A stretch of DNA of 64,000 nucleotides from Methylobacterium oryzae (GCF_021398735.1 NZ_CP090349.1:2427001-2491000), one strand, 5' to 3'. Positions 17,172 to 26,545 are shown, counted from the first letter of the stretch. The notes: generated by a model from the letters alone, not told the origin. Numbers and translations: made by a program.

Positions 17172-17606
17172 TCACTCGCCGAGGCGGCCGACGCACGACA
17201 CGTCGTCCGCCTTGCAGTCGAGGTATCCCTTCAGGACCTTGATCCGCGCGTCGGTCAGCCCCTTCAGGCAGCCGTTGTACTCCATCGCGTAGGCCGAGCC
17301 CCCGTCGAGGCCCATGGTCTCGAGGAAGCAGGTCGCGTCCCGGTACGACAGCCAGGCCTTCTGGGCGCCCCGCAGGGCGTCCTTCGTCTTCGGGCCGATC
17401 TTCTTCATCAGCTGCCCGTAGACGGCGTTCAGCGCCGTGTCGGCGGCCCGGTAATCGGCAGCCGCGCAAGCGTTGAGATCCGCCTGGGTCGTGCCCGCGC
17501 ACGGGTCGGCCGCCGAAGCGGGCGCCGGGGAGAGCAGGGTCGCGGCGAGGGCGAGGCCCCCGCAGAGCCGCGCGAATCGGGCGCGCGCGTCACTCGAAGC
17601 GGTCAT
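17172..17606 (-). CDS. Secreted lysozyme inhibitor LprI/DUF1311-like protein
   Basis: 144 residues with a signal peptide (about 1-32, ending ASA). The mature part has DPCAGTTQADLNACAAADYR, then AVYGQLMKKIGPKTKDALRGAQKAWLSYRD, a strong DUF1311 signature, and six cysteines likely forming disulfides in the periplasm. Some DUF1311 proteins inhibit lysozyme; others have unknown roles. The gene is isolated: 177 bases without a clear gene precede the FemAB-like gene, and 42 bases separate it from the glycerophosphodiesterase. Confidence 0.8.
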   Translation of the reverse strand: MTASSDARARFARLCGGLALAATLLSPAPASAADPCAGTTQADLNACAAADYRAADTALNAVYGQLMKKIGPKTKDALRGAQKAWLSYRDATCFLETMGLDGGSAYAMEYNGCLKGLTDARIKVLKGYLDCKADDVSCVGRLGE

Positions 17607-17648
17607 GGCGATCTTGGTCGGACAGAATCGGACAGGGCGTAGGAAAAT

Positions 17649-18398
17649 TCACGGGACGAAGCCCTCGAACACCATCTGGTCCGCGTGCGCGGCCGCGCGG
17701 GCGCGCTGCTCCGCATTCCGGACCGTCCAGGTCATGACGGGGATCTGACCGAGCAGTCGGCAGAGGTAGGTCGGGGCGCAGGGCAGGTCGTCCACCCGCC
17801 AGGACAGGAAGTCGGGCCGCGTCTCGGCGAGGTGCAGCAGGTCGGAGAGGGACCGGCGGAGCGAGGGCGTCAGGGCCGCGTAGACCGGGTCGTCCTGCGT
17901 CGTCTCCGCCACGATGCCCCGCGGGATCGCGGCGGGGCAGAGGTCGCGCAGGGCCGCGACCACCTGCGGGTCGAAGGATTTCAGCGCCACCGGCCCGTCA
18001 TAGGCGGCGGCCACTTCGGCGGTGCGGGTCGCGAGCCGCAGGTCGCCGTCGTAGCGGGACTTCACCTCGATCACCACCGGCACCGCCCCGGCCACCGCCG
18101 CCAGGAAGGCCGGCAGCGTCGGGATCGTCTCCGCGGACCCGGCGACGGCGAGCGTCCCGAGTTCGGCGGCCGACCGGTCGGCCAGAGCCGCACTCGCCCC
18201 GGTCAGGCGCCCGAGCGCGGCGTCGTGGAAGACCATCGCCTCGCCGTCGGCGCTGAGCTGGACGTCGCACTCGATGGCGAAGCCGCCCGCGACGGCCGCC
18301 CGGGCCGCCGCCAGCGTGTTCTCCGGCCGGCCCGCCGCGCGGTCGTGCAGGCCGCGATGGGCGATCGGCCGCGCGGTGAGCCAGTCGGGGGCGGCCAC
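17649..18398 (-). CDS. Glycerophosphodiester phosphodiesterase
   Basis: 249 residues from the GTG at 18398, two bases after the ridA stop. GDPD motifs are present: PIAHRGLHDRAAGRPENTLAA (catalytic HR and the PENT box), FAIECDVQLSADGEAMVFHD (E, D and H ligands) and VVIEVKSRY. C-terminal MTWTVRNAEQRARAAAHADQ is the typical (W)TVN-like barrel end. It hydrolyses glycerophosphodiesters to glycerol-3-phosphate and an alcohol, in the cytoplasm since no signal peptide is seen. Tight coupling to ridA implies one transcript. Confidence 0.88.
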   Translation of the reverse strand: MAAPDWLTARPIAHRGLHDRAAGRPENTLAAARAAVAGGFAIECDVQLSADGEAMVFHDAALGRLTGASAALADRSAAELGTLAVAGSAETIPTLPAFLAAVAGAVPVVIEVKSRYDGDLRLATRTAEVAAAYDGPVALKSFDPQVVAALRDLCPAAIPRGIVAETTQDDPVYAALTPSLRRSLSDLLHLAETRPDFLSWRVDDLPCAPTYLCRLLGQIPVMTWTVRNAEQRARAAAHADQMVFEGFVP

Positions 18399-18400
18399 CG

Positions 18401-18874
18401 TCAGCGGACCTCGAACATCGCCTCGACCTCGACGGCGGCGTCGAGGGGCAGCTCGGCCACGCCGACGGTGGAGCGCGCGTGGCGCCCGCGGTCGGCGAGG
18501 AGCTCGACCATCAGGTCGGAGGCGCCGTTCATCACCCCGGCCACGGCCGAGAAGCCCGGCGCCGCGTTGATGAAGCCGCCGAGCCGCACGCACTGGACCA
18601 CCGCGCGGTCGAGGTCGCCCACCGCGGCCTCGAGCTGGGCGAGCACGTTGAGGGCGCAGAGGCGCGCGGCCGCCTTGCCGGCCTCGGCCGAGACGTTGCC
18701 GCCGACCTTGCCCTTGTGCTCGGCCGCGATGGCGCCGTCCGCGCCGAAGCAGACCTGGCCGGAGATCACCACGAGGTTGCCGGCGCGCACGAACGGCACG
18801 TAGTTGGCGACCGGCGCCGCCGCCTTCGGCAGCGTCAGGCCCAGCGCCGCCAGGCGTTCCTTGATCGAGCTCAT
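18401..18874 (-). CDS. RidA family protein (reactive enamine/imine deaminase)
   Basis: 157 residues from ATG at 18874 (MSSIKERLAALGLTLPKAAA). FVRAGNLVVISGQVCFGADG and VRLGGFINAAPGFSAVAGVM follow the RidA/YjgF pattern, and ARSTVGVAELPLDAAVEVEA holds the catalytic arginine segment (R-x-x-V). This long form with the NYVPFV segment near the N-terminus corresponds to the RidA subgroup often seen in alphaproteobacteria. RidA proteins hydrolyse 2-aminoacrylate-type intermediates made by PLP enzymes. Confidence 0.88.
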   Translation of the reverse strand: MSSIKERLAALGLTLPKAAAPVANYVPFVRAGNLVVISGQVCFGADGAIAAEHKGKVGGNVSAEAGKAAARLCALNVLAQLEAAVGDLDRAVVQCVRLGGFINAAPGFSAVAGVMNGASDLMVELLADRGRHARSTVGVAELPLDAAVEVEAMFEVR

Positions 18875-19079
18875 CGGGTTCTCCCTGGTTCCTGCGAATC
18901 CGCGGGAGCAGGAGCACGGCCGCCCCCCGCGGCGCAAGGGCCGCCGCCGCGAAGGCCGGGATCGCGGCCCCGCGATTCTCCGGTGATCCGGGACGGGCCC
19001 GCCGCAGATTCGCCGTCAGGATCGGCTCTATCGGTGCCGCGCGCAGGGCTGCCCGTCGGGCCCGCCGGGCACTGAAACG

Positions 19080-19108
19080 TTGACAGGCGCCGGCTCTTTC
19101 ATAGTAAT
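19080..19108 (+). promoter_or_regulatory. Sigma-70-type promoter candidate for argD
   Basis: A consensus -35 box TTGACA (19080-19085) is followed after 17 bases by AGTAAT (19103-19108), matching TATAAT at four of six positions. It is one of the best housekeeping-type promoters visible in the window. The predicted start point, near 19115, falls at the base of the hairpin at 19116-19140. Confidence 0.55.
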
Positions 19109-19115
19109 CGCGCGC

Positions 19116-19148
19116 GTGCCGCCCAGGACTGAGGCGGCACTTTCATTT
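19116..19148 (+). promoter_or_regulatory. Hairpin with T-rich tail in the argD leader
   Basis: GTGCCGCC (19116-19123) and GGCGGCAC (19133-19140) form a perfect 8-bp stem with a 9-base loop, followed by TTTCATTT. In a transcript from the promoter just upstream it would be the first structure made, 52 bases before the argD start. It could be an attenuator or a 5' stabilising stem. Confidence 0.5.
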
Positions 19149-19192
19149 GGAGCCGGCTCAACGCTCGCTCCGGGATCCTGCGTGAAACGGAG

Positions 19193-20392
19193 ATGGGACC
19201 CGTGACGTCAGCCCTTCTGCCGACCTACGTCCGCGCGCCGCTCGCTTTCGAGCGCGGCGAGGGCGCCTGGCTCGTGACGGAGGGTGGGGAGCGATATCTC
19301 GACTTCGGCGCCGGCATCGCGGTGAACGGCCTCGGCCACGCGCACCCGCACCTCGTCGGCGCGCTGACCGAGCAGGCGGGTAAGATCTGGCACACCTCGA
19401 ACCTGTTCCAGATCCCGGGCGGCGAGCGCCTCGGGCAGCGCCTCGTCGACGCGACCTTCGCGGACGTGGTGTTCTTCTGCAACTCGGGCGCGGAGGCGAA
19501 CGAGGCGGCGATCAAGATCGCCCGCAAGTACCACGCGGCCGGCGGGCAGCCGGAGCGCTACCGGATCGTCACCTTCGCGGGCGCCTTCCACGGGCGGACG
19601 CTGGCGACGCTCGCGGCCGGCGGCCAGCAGAAGTACATCGAGGGTTTCGGTCCGAAGGTCGAGGGCTTCGACCAGGTCCCGGCCGGCGACTGGGCCGCGC
19701 TGGAGGCGGTGATCGGGCCGGAGACGGCGGCGCTGATGATCGAGCCGATCCAGGGCGAAGGCGGCGTGCGGGAGATCCCCCACGCGGACCTGCGCCGGCT
19801 GCGCGAGATCTGCGACGCCAACGGCCTCCTGCTGATCATGGACGAGGTCCAGACCGGCGTCGGCCGCACCGGGCGGCTGTTCGCGCACGAATGGTCCGGC
19901 ATCACCCCGGACATCATGAGCGTCGCCAAGGGCATCGGCGGCGGCTTCCCGCTGGGCGCCTGCCTCGCGACCCGCGAGGCCGCGCGCGGCATGACCGCCG
20001 GCACGCACGGCACCACCTTCGGCGGCAACCCGCTCGCCATGGCGGTGGGCAACGCCGTGCTGGACGTCGTGCTGGAGGAGGGCTTCCTCGCGCGCGTCGC
20101 CCGCTCCGGCCTGCTGCTCAAGCAGAAGCTCGCGGCCCTGCGCGACCGCCACCCGCACGTCATCCAGGAGATCCGCGGCGAGGGGCTGATGCTCGGCCTC
20201 AAGCTCGGCGTGCCGAACACCGACTTCGCCGCCGCCGCGCGGGACGCGCATCTGCTGGTGATCCCGGCGGGCGACAACATCGTCCGCCTGCTGCCGCCGC
20301 TGACCATCGGCGAGGCCGAGATCGACGAGGCGGTCCGCCGCCTGGACGCGGCGGCGTCCGGCTTCGAGGCCGTGCGCGGCGCGGCCGAGTAG
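19193..20392 (+). CDS. argD: Acetylornithine aminotransferase ArgD
   Basis: 399 residues. A class III PLP transaminase: [17 protein letters not shown] has the cofactor-binding aspartate, and [14 protein letters not shown] carries the Schiff-base lysine K246. [19 protein letters not shown] binds the cofactor phosphate. It converts N-acetylglutamate semialdehyde to N2-acetylornithine and may also act on succinyl-diaminopimelate semialdehyde. argF follows on the same strand after 168 bases, the conserved argD-argF-hslO order of Rhizobiales. Confidence 0.94.
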   Translation: MGPVTSALLPTYVRAPLAFERGEGAWLVTEGGERYLDFGAGIAVNGLGHAHPHLVGALTEQAGKIWHTSNLFQIPGGERLGQRLVDATFADVVFFCNSGAEANEAAIKIARKYHAAGGQPERYRIVTFAGAFHGRTLATLAAGGQQKYIEGFGPKVEGFDQVPAGDWAALEAVIGPETAALMIEPIQGEGGVREIPHADLRRLREICDANGLLLIMDEVQTGVGRTGRLFAHEWSGITPDIMSVAKGIGGGFPLGACLATREAARGMTAGTHGTTFGGNPLAMAVGNAVLDVVLEEGFLARVARSGLLLKQKLAALRDRHPHVIQEIRGEGLMLGLKLGVPNTDFAAAARDAHLLVIPAGDNIVRLLPPLTIGEAEIDEAVRRLDAAASGFEAVRGAAE

Positions 20393-20560
20393 GATCGATC
20401 CGCGCGATTGAGAACACCGCCCCCCGGACCCCGGAGGGCGGCCCGAAGCATTTCCGGGCGCGGTCGATCCCGCCGCGCGTGACGGAGATGCCCCTGCCAG
20501 GAGGTAGAGTGCGGTTCATGATCAGGTGATCGGTGAGCAGACTCTAGTGATTGTGACGCG

Positions 20561-21541
20561 ATGAAAGCCCAGATTGACGGCCGGGCACAGGCCCCGGCCA
20601 GGCACCTGAACGGTGCCGGCCCTCGTCATTTCCTCGACCTCAAGGATTTCTCCGGTGCGGAGCTGCGCCGGGTCCTCGATGCCAGCGCCGCCATCAAGGC
20701 GCGCCGCCGCAAGGGCGAGCTGGCGGCCGAGCGCCCGCTCACCGGCAAGACCCTCGCTATGGTGTTCGACCGGCCCTCGACCCGCACCCGTGTCTCCTTC
20801 GACGTGGCGATGCGCGAACTCGGCGGCGAGACCCTGATGCTCACCGGCTCCGAGATGCAGCTCGGCCGCGGCGAGACCATCGGCGACACCGCGCAGGTGC
20901 TCTCGCGCTTCGTCGACGCGATCATGATCCGTATCCTCGACCACGGTCAGATGCTGGAGCTGGCCGAGTACGCCACCGTCCCGGTGATCAACGCCCTGAC
21001 CAAGGTCTCCCACCCGTGCCAGATCATGGCCGACGTGCTGACCTTCGAGGAGCATCGCGGGCCGATCCGCGGCCGCAAGGTCGCGTGGTCGGGCGATTCG
21101 AACAACGTGCTGGCGAGCTGGGTCCACGCCGCCGCCCGGTTCGACTTCACGCTCAACGTCGCGAGCCCGCCGGAGCTCGCGCCGCCGCCGGCGCTCCTCG
21201 CCTGGGCGCAGCAGGAGGGCGCCGACGTCCACGTCACCACCGACGCCTTCGCGGCCGTCGACGGCGTCGATGCCGTGGTCACCGATTGCTGGGTGTCCAT
21301 GGGCGACGACGACGAGGCGCACCGCCACAACCTGCTCAGCCCCTATCAGGTCAACGACAAGCTGATGGCGGCGGCGAATCCGGGCGCGATCTTCATGCAC
21401 TGCCTCCCGGCTCATCGCGGCGAGGAGGTGACGGCCGAGGTGATGGACGGCCCGCGCTCCGTGGTGTTCGACGAGGCCGAGAACCGCCTGCACGCGCAGA
21501 AGGGCATCCTGGCCTGGTGCCTCGGCGCCAGCGGGCTCTGA
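20561..21541 (+). CDS. argF: Ornithine carbamoyltransferase ArgF
   Basis: 326 residues. The carbamoyl-phosphate loop [12 protein letters not shown] lies near residue 73, [11 protein letters not shown] matches the conserved HPxQ box, and [13 protein letters not shown] contains the ornithine-binding HCLP motif. The sequence matches the anabolic OTCase type. It makes citrulline from ornithine and carbamoyl phosphate. The N-terminus is about 15 residues longer than usual; the ATG at 20561 is the only good start. Spacing to argD (168 bases) leaves room for a separate promoter. Confidence 0.94.
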   Translation: MKAQIDGRAQAPARHLNGAGPRHFLDLKDFSGAELRRVLDASAAIKARRRKGELAAERPLTGKTLAMVFDRPSTRTRVSFDVAMRELGGETLMLTGSEMQLGRGETIGDTAQVLSRFVDAIMIRILDHGQMLELAEYATVPVINALTKVSHPCQIMADVLTFEEHRGPIRGRKVAWSGDSNNVLASWVHAAARFDFTLNVASPPELAPPPALLAWAQQEGADVHVTTDAFAAVDGVDAVVTDCWVSMGDDDEAHRHNLLSPYQVNDKLMAAANPGAIFMHCLPAHRGEEVTAEVMDGPRSVVFDEAENRLHAQKGILAWCLGASGL

Positions 21542-21818
21542 TCCCGCACTCATACTGTCCGGCCTCGCGCTCGCGGGGTCGGCGCACCATATAGGCGTGA
21601 GCGGGCGGCCCGTGCTGCCCGTCTCCCCATCACGGCCGCCGGAAGGCGGCATCCCGGCGACGAACGGAGCGCGCTGCGCCGCCGCTCCCGCTCCGGGCTG
21701 GACGGGGTGAGGGATCCGATCGCTCCGCCAAGGTCATCGCCTCACGCCGCCCGGCCCCCGGGAGGACGGATCCCCGCTTTGCCGGCACGCGCCGCCGGAC
21801 GCATCGATCGGAGAGGGC

Positions 21819-22862
21819 ATGACCTCAGGAACGCAGTCGCACCCCCAGTCGCCATCCCAGCCGCAGGCCCCGAATGCCGGCAACGGCCATGCCGGCGCCG
21901 ACGACGCCGTGCTGCCCTTCGCCGTCGAGGCGCTGGACGTGCGCGGCCGCGTCGTCCGCCTCGGCCCGGCCGTCGACACAATCCTGCGCCGCCACGGCTA
22001 CCCGGACCCGGTGGCGCGCCTGCTCGGCGAGGCCGCGGCGCTGACGGTGCTGCTCGGCTCCTCCCTCAAGTTCGAGGGCCGGTTCCAGCTCCAGACCAAG
22101 ACGGACGGTCCGGTCGCGATGATCGTGGTCGATTTCGAGGCCCCGGACCGGCTGCGCGCCACCGCGCGGTTCGAGCCGGAGCGGGTCGCGGCCCTCGGGA
22201 CCGGCCCGCTCAAGGATGCCGAGCTGATCGGCACCGGGCATCTCGCCATGACCATCGACCAGGGCACCGCCGCGAGCCGCTACCAGGGCGTCGTCGCCCT
22301 CGAGGGCCAGAGCCTGGAGGAGGCCGCGCACCAGTATTTCCGCCAGTCGGAGCAGATCCCGACGCAGGTGCGCCTCGCCGTGGCCGAGGCCGTGGAGGAG
22401 GGGGCCGGGCGCTGGCGGGCCGGAGGGCTGCTCGTGCAGTTCCTGCCCCAGTCGGTGGATCGGGCGCGCCTCGCCGACCTGCCCCCGGGCGATATCCCGG
22501 AGGGGCACGCGCACCTCTCGGGGGAGGCGCCGGAGGACGATGCCTGGGTCGAGGCCCGCTCGCTGGTCGCGACCATCGAGGATCACGAGCTGGTCGACCC
22601 GAACGTGTCGAGCGAGCGGCTGCTCTACCGGCTGTTCCACGAGAGCGGGGTGCGGGTGTTCGACCGCCAGCCGGTTCAGGAGACCTGCCGCTGCTCGCGG
22701 GAGCGCGTGATGGGCATGATCCGCTCGTTCACGCCGCAGGAGCGGCACGAGATGGTGGCGGATGACGGGCGCATCGTCATCACCTGCGAGTTCTGCTCCC
22801 GGCGCTACGACCTCGATCCCCAGGAGGTCGAGGCCGAGATCGCCGGACAGCCCGGCCAGTAG
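21819..22862 (+). CDS. hslO: Redox-regulated chaperone Hsp33 (HslO)
   Basis: 347 residues. The C-terminal zinc switch is intact: ETCRCSRERV gives the C-x-C pair and ITCEFCSRRY the C-x-x-C pair. The core domain is recognisable from HGYPDPVARLLGEAAALTVL and FQLQTKTDGPVAMIVVDFEA. On oxidation the cysteines form disulfides, zinc is lost and the protein binds unfolding clients. A Gln/Pro-rich tail (about 22 residues) precedes the core domain. The 277-base gap from argF holds no evident gene, so hslO may have its own promoter. Confidence 0.93.
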   Translation: MTSGTQSHPQSPSQPQAPNAGNGHAGADDAVLPFAVEALDVRGRVVRLGPAVDTILRRHGYPDPVARLLGEAAALTVLLGSSLKFEGRFQLQTKTDGPVAMIVVDFEAPDRLRATARFEPERVAALGTGPLKDAELIGTGHLAMTIDQGTAASRYQGVVALEGQSLEEAAHQYFRQSEQIPTQVRLAVAEAVEEGAGRWRAGGLLVQFLPQSVDRARLADLPPGDIPEGHAHLSGEAPEDDAWVEARSLVATIEDHELVDPNVSSERLLYRLFHESGVRVFDRQPVQETCRCSRERVMGMIRSFTPQERHEMVADDGRIVITCEFCSRRYDLDPQEVEAEIAGQPGQ

Positions 22863-23031
22863 AGCGCAGGACAGCGGGCCTGCGGACCAGCATGCCCGCG
22901 TCTACGGCCAAGCTTTTCCGCGCGAAACGCACGAAGATCGGTATTCGTTGCGTAAATTTTTGATCCCTCCAGGCTGAACCGTTTCGCGACCTTTGACGTT
23001 GCGTCGCAGATTCAACATTGGAGGGTACGCC

Positions 23032-24291
23032 ATGCGGAAATTATCGATCGGATTGGCCGCGCTGCTGATCAGCACCTCGGCCTACGCCCAGCAGGGTGGC
23101 GCCGATCGCGGCGCCGGGATGGGCGGTCGCGGCGGTCAGGGTAACGCCGAGTCCGGCATGAAGGCCGGCGGCGGCGAGCGCGGCGGCATGCAGGGCGGCG
23201 CCCAGGGTGGCATGCAGGGTGACATGAAGGGCGGCCGCCAGGCGGCGTCCGAGCGCTCCGGTGCCGAGGCAGGCCGGTCCGCGCAGGGCCGCGAGGCCGG
23301 CGGCGAGGGCCGCACGGGTCAGGATCGCATGGCTCAGGACAAGGACCGGGCCGGCACCGAGCGGGGCGACCGCCGCGGTGATCGCGCCGACCGCGACGAG
23401 CGCGGGGATCGCGACGGCGCGCGTGCCGATCGCGGTGACCGTCGCGGTGACCGCCGCGCCGACCGCGCCGATTTCCGGGGCCGGACCGACGTGAGCCGGA
23501 CGGATGTCCGGTCCGAGCGGGTCGAGGGCGGCTTCCGCCGCGAGGGCCGCTACGTGTTCATCGGCGGCCGCCGGGTCGTGTACGGCTCGCCGGAGTATCG
23601 CCGCCTGATCGTCACCGAGAATCGCGGCCCGCGCGCGCGTTACGTCGTGATCCGCGGCCAGCGCGTGCTCTACGGTTCGCCCGAGTACCGCCGCTTGGTC
23701 AGCGTCCGCGAGACCGGCCCGCGCGAGCGCTACGTCGTCATCCGCGGCCAGCGCGTGGTGTACGGCTCCCCCGAGTACCGCCGCCTCGTCTCCGTCCAGG
23801 AGGACCGCTTCGTGACGATCCGCGGCCAGCGGGTGCGCTACGGCTCCGCCGAGTACCGGCGCCTGAGCGGCGGCGGTGCGGTCAGCGCGAGCTTCCGCTC
23901 CGAGCAGCGCGCCGGCGCGCGCTTCGACAACCGCGGCGAGCGCGACGGCATCCGCAACGCGTCGCGGAACGAGGGCCGCAACGAAGGCCGGATGGACCGG
24001 AACGACCGCGGCCAGGATCGGGGGATGGACAAGGCCTCCCGTCAGCAGGAAGGCAAGAACGACGGTATGCGCAACAGCGACATGCGCGGCGGTCAGCAGG
24101 ACGGCATCCGCAACGCGTCCGATCGCGGCGGCCAGCAGGGCGGAATGAAGTCCGGCGCCGAGGGCGGCCGGACGGGCGGCGCGGAGCGCGGCGGCATGAG
24201 CGGCGGCAGCGCGGGCGGCAACGGCGCCATGGGCGGCGCCCAAGGTGCCGGCCGGGCCGGCGGCCAGACGGGCGGTGCCGGCCGCAACTGA
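23032..24291 (+). CDS. Secreted low-complexity protein with four YGSPEYRRL repeats
   Basis: 419 residues starting at ATG 23032 with a GGAGG ribosome-binding site. Residues 1-20 are a signal peptide (ending AYAQ). Residues about 21-90 are Gly/Met/Gln-rich; 90-170 are dominated by Arg/Asp repeats (RGDRRGDRAD type); 173-278 hold four tandem copies of a unit with consensus RYVVIRGQRVVYGSPEYRRL; the tail is Gly/Asn/Met-rich (GGQQDGIRNAS, AERGGMSGGSAGG). There are no cysteines. The repeat looks like a short beta-strand/turn unit, while flanks should be disordered. It is exported and probably wall- or matrix-associated. I do not recognise the family. A strong terminator follows. Confidence 0.75.
   Translation: MRKLSIGLAALLISTSAYAQQGGADRGAGMGGRGGQGNAESGMKAGGGERGGMQGGAQGGMQGDMKGGRQAASERSGAEAGRSAQGREAGGEGRTGQDRMAQDKDRAGTERGDRRGDRADRDERGDRDGARADRGDRRGDRRADRADFRGRTDVSRTDVRSERVEGGFRREGRYVFIGGRRVVYGSPEYRRLIVTENRGPRARYVVIRGQRVLYGSPEYRRLVSVRETGPRERYVVIRGQRVVYGSPEYRRLVSVQEDRFVTIRGQRVRYGSAEYRRLSGGGAVSASFRSEQRAGARFDNRGERDGIRNASRNEGRNEGRMDRNDRGQDRGMDKASRQQEGKNDGMRNSDMRGGQQDGIRNASDRGGQQGGMKSGAEGGRTGGAERGGMSGGSAGGNGAMGGAQGAGRAGGQTGGAGRN
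23548..23865 (+). repeat. Four in-frame tandem repeats encoding Y-G-S-P/A-E-Y-R-R-L units
   Basis: Units lie at 23548-23637, 23638-23727, 23728-23805 and 23806-23865. The first two are exactly 30 codons, the third 26 and the last 20, with the core (20 residues) conserved in all. Copies 2 and 3 are nearly identical over the core; copies 1 and 4 have diverged, so the array grew by duplication from the middle. Confidence 0.85.
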
Positions 24292-24302
24292 GCGGCGTGA
24301 GC

Positions 24303-24334
24303 GCGGGGGCGGGGCCGACGGGCTCCGCCCCCGC
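24303..24334 (+). terminator. Terminator after the repeat-protein gene
   Basis: GCGGGGGCGGGGCC (24303-24316) pairs with GGCTCCGCCCCCGC (24321-24334) across a 4-base loop, with one mismatch, and CGTCGTTTC follows. It lies between convergent genes and could serve both. Confidence 0.65.
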
Positions 24335-24382
24335 GTCGTTTCAAGCTCGTCCGTCGCCCGTCGGCGGCGGACGAGACCCGGT

Positions 24383-24952
24383 TCAGACCTTCAGGACGGG
24401 CTCGGCGATGTCGCCGCCTCCGCCGCGGGCCCTCAGGTAGTCCGGCTGGAACAGGCACATCCGCACGGCGTCGCGGTAGCGCCCGTTCACGAAGAACTCG
24501 TCCTTCAGCACGCCCTCGGGGTGGAAGCCGCAGCGCTCGTAGATCCGCACGGCCCGGGCGTTGTCCCGGTCGACGTGCAGGTAGAGCTTGTGGATGTTGA
24601 GCACGCTGAACGCGTAATCCATGGCGATCCGGGTGGCCTGCCACGCGTAGCCGCGGCCCTGGAAGCTCGGGTGGATCGCGATCTGGAACTCGCAGCGCCG
24701 GTGCAGGTGGTTGATCTCGACGAGCTCGATCAGCCCGGCCGGCTCCCCGCTCGGATCGGCCACGATGAAGCGCCGCTCGGTCTGGTTGTGGATGTTGCGC
24801 TCGTAGAGCTGCTGCAGTTCGGCGAAGGACTCGTAGGCCTCCTCGAACCAGTAGCGCATGATGCTGTCGTTGTTGTTGAGCTGGTGGACGAAGCGCAGGT
24901 CCTCCCGCTCCAGCGGACGCAGCTTGATGGTGATACCGGTCGCCGCATTCAT
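24383..24952 (-). CDS. speG: Spermidine N1-acetyltransferase SpeG
   Basis: 189 residues in the GNAT fold. [40 protein letters not shown] (acetyl-CoA P-loop Q-G-R-G-Y-A), [20 protein letters not shown] and [12 protein letters not shown] closely follow SpeG of enterobacteria. It acetylates spermidine and spermine, lowering free polyamines. Its ATG overlaps the argE stop (ATGA), so the two are translationally coupled. The pairing is sensible since ornithine made by ArgE is the precursor of putrescine and polyamines. Confidence 0.88.
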   Translation of the reverse strand: MNAATGITIKLRPLEREDLRFVHQLNNNDSIMRYWFEEAYESFAELQQLYERNIHNQTERRFIVADPSGEPAGLIELVEINHLHRRCEFQIAIHPSFQGRGYAWQATRIAMDYAFSVLNIHKLYLHVDRDNARAVRIYERCGFHPEGVLKDEFFVNGRYRDAVRMCLFQPDYLRARGGGGDIAEPVLKV

Positions 24953-26118
24953 GACGCACTGGCCTCGATCAGCTCGCGCAGGAAGTGCTCACCCTGGCCC
25001 AGGGCATCCAGGGTGATGAACTCGTCGGGCTGGTGCGCCTGGGCGATGTCGCCGGGGCCGCAGACCACCGTCGGGAGACCGGCCGCCTGGAAGCGCCCGG
25101 CCTCGGTGGCGTAGGGGACCGCGACGGTGTGGTTGCGTCCGGCGAGGCGCAGGCAGAGGCGCTCGGCCGCCGAGCCCGGCTCCGGGGCGAGGCCGGGGAT
25201 GTCGACCTCCTCCAGCGTCTCGATCCGCCCGAACGCGCCGTAGCGGTTGAGGCGCTCGCGGGTGACCCGCTCGACCTCGGCCGCGAAGAGCCGCGGGATC
25301 TCGGCCGGGTCGAGATCCGGCAGGCCGCGATACTCCCAGAGGAAGCGGCACTCCTTGGCGAGGATGTTGCGGGCGGTGCCGCCCTGGATCGTCCCGACAT
25401 GGACCGTGGTCGAGGCCGGGTCGAACCGCCCGGACGGGTCGCCGCGCTCGATCATCAGGTCGGCGATCCGGTTGAGGCCGGCGACGAGGTCGCAGGCGGC
25501 CGATACGGCGTTCGCGCCGAGGGCGGGGCGGGCGGAATGGGCCTCGTGGCCGTGGACCGTGGTGAGGCAGGTGACGATGCTCTTGTGGGCGTCCGCCACC
25601 TCCATGCCGGTGGGCTCGCCGACGATCACCGCGGCCGGTCGGGGCAGGCCGTCGCCGAACCGCGCGATCCCATCCATCGAGCCGAGGCAGGTCGTCTCCT
25701 CGTCGTAGGAGAGCAGGATGTGGATCGGCCGCTTCAGACCGGCGGCGAGCATGTCGGGCACGAGCGCCAGGGCCAGCGCGTCGAAGCCCTTCATGTCGAC
25801 CGCGCCCCGTCCGTAGGCCCGGCCGTCGGCGACGCGCAGGGTGAACGGGTCGCCGGTCCAGGCTTGGCCCGCCACCGGCACCACGTCGGTGTGGCCGGAC
25901 AGGATGGTGCCGCCGTCGACCATCGGGCCGACCGTGGCGAGGATGGCGGCCTTGTCGCCCGCCGCGTTCGGGAGGCGCAGGTACGGGACGTCCCAGCCGT
26001 CGAGATAGGCGCAGACGGCGTCGATCAGGGCGAGGTTGGACTTGTCGCTCTCCGTGTCGAAGGACACGAGGCGGGCGAGCATGTCGAGCGGGCTCAGCCG
26101 CTCGCCGGTCGCGGACAT
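24949..26118 (-). CDS. argE: Acetylornithine deacetylase ArgE
   Basis: 389 residues of the M20A type. Motifs: [20 protein letters not shown] (first zinc ligands), [20 protein letters not shown] (bridging aspartate), [14 protein letters not shown] (catalytic glutamate), [20 protein letters not shown]. It removes acetate from N-acetylornithine to give ornithine. With argD and argF this makes three arginine-pathway genes in the window, although argE is on the other strand. It is followed directly by speG. Confidence 0.92.
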   Translation of the reverse strand: MSATGERLSPLDMLARLVSFDTESDKSNLALIDAVCAYLDGWDVPYLRLPNAAGDKAAILATVGPMVDGGTILSGHTDVVPVAGQAWTGDPFTLRVADGRAYGRGAVDMKGFDALALALVPDMLAAGLKRPIHILLSYDEETTCLGSMDGIARFGDGLPRPAAVIVGEPTGMEVADAHKSIVTCLTTVHGHEAHSARPALGANAVSAACDLVAGLNRIADLMIERGDPSGRFDPASTTVHVGTIQGGTARNILAKECRFLWEYRGLPDLDPAEIPRLFAAEVERVTRERLNRYGAFGRIETLEEVDIPGLAPEPGSAAERLCLRLAGRNHTVAVPYATEAGRFQAAGLPTVVCGPGDIAQAHQPDEFITLDALGQGEHFLRELIEASAS

Positions 26119-26152
26119 GGATTCCTCCGGGGCGAGGCCCCGGGCCGGGACC

Positions 26153-26545
26153 TCAGTGCAGGCTGCGGCGGACGTGCGGGCTGTCGAGGGAGAAGGCGGG
26201 GATCTCGGCCTCGAAGCTCTCGCCGGCCACCGTCGCCATGGTGTAGCTGCCGGCCATCAACCCGTCGGGCGTGTTGAGCGGACAGCCGCTGGTGTAGCAG
26301 AAGGACTCGCCCGGCTCCAGCACCGGCTGCTTGCCGACCACACCGGTGCCGCGCACTTCCTGGCAGGCCCCGTGGCCGTCGATGATCCGCCAGTGGCGCG
26401 AGCGCAGCTGGACCTGCTCGCTGCCGTTGTTCACGATCTCGACCGTGTAGGCGAAGAAGTACCGGCTCTCGGTCGGCGAGGACTCCTCCTCGACGAAACG
26501 AGACTGGACCGTCACACTTATTCCCCGCGTCTCGGCCTTGTACAT
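26153..26545 (-). CDS. apaG: ApaG (Co2+/Mg2+ efflux-associated) protein
   Basis: 130 residues from ATG at 26545 (MYKAETRGISVTVQSRFVEE). ESRYFFAYTVEIVNNGSEQV, LRSRHWRIIDGHGACQEVRG, PVLEPGESFCYTSGCPLNTP and GLMAGSYTMATVAGESFEAE define the fibronectin-like ApaG fold. The protein is linked by genetics to magnesium/cobalt resistance, with no known enzymatic activity. argE follows after 34 bases, so they may be cotranscribed. The upstream 256 bases, divergent from dcd, hold no evident gene. Confidence 0.92.
   Translation of the reverse strand: MYKAETRGISVTVQSRFVEEESSPTESRYFFAYTVEIVNNGSEQVQLRSRHWRIIDGHGACQEVRGTGVVGKQPVLEPGESFCYTSGCPLNTPDGLMAGSYTMATVAGESFEAEIPAFSLDSPHVRRSLH

Larger units (their letters stand above)
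18875..19192. other. 318-base divergent intergenic region, ridA / argD
   Basis: No gene is supported. The left part is very GC-rich with short hairpins. The right part (19080-19192) carries the argD promoter candidate, a perfect 8-bp inverted repeat with a T-rich tail, and a GAGCCGGCTC palindrome at 19151-19160. Confidence 0.6.

Noticed and set aside
23548..23865. CRISPR-like array
   Set aside because: The repeats are in frame within one secreted protein, contiguous, and have no unique spacers.
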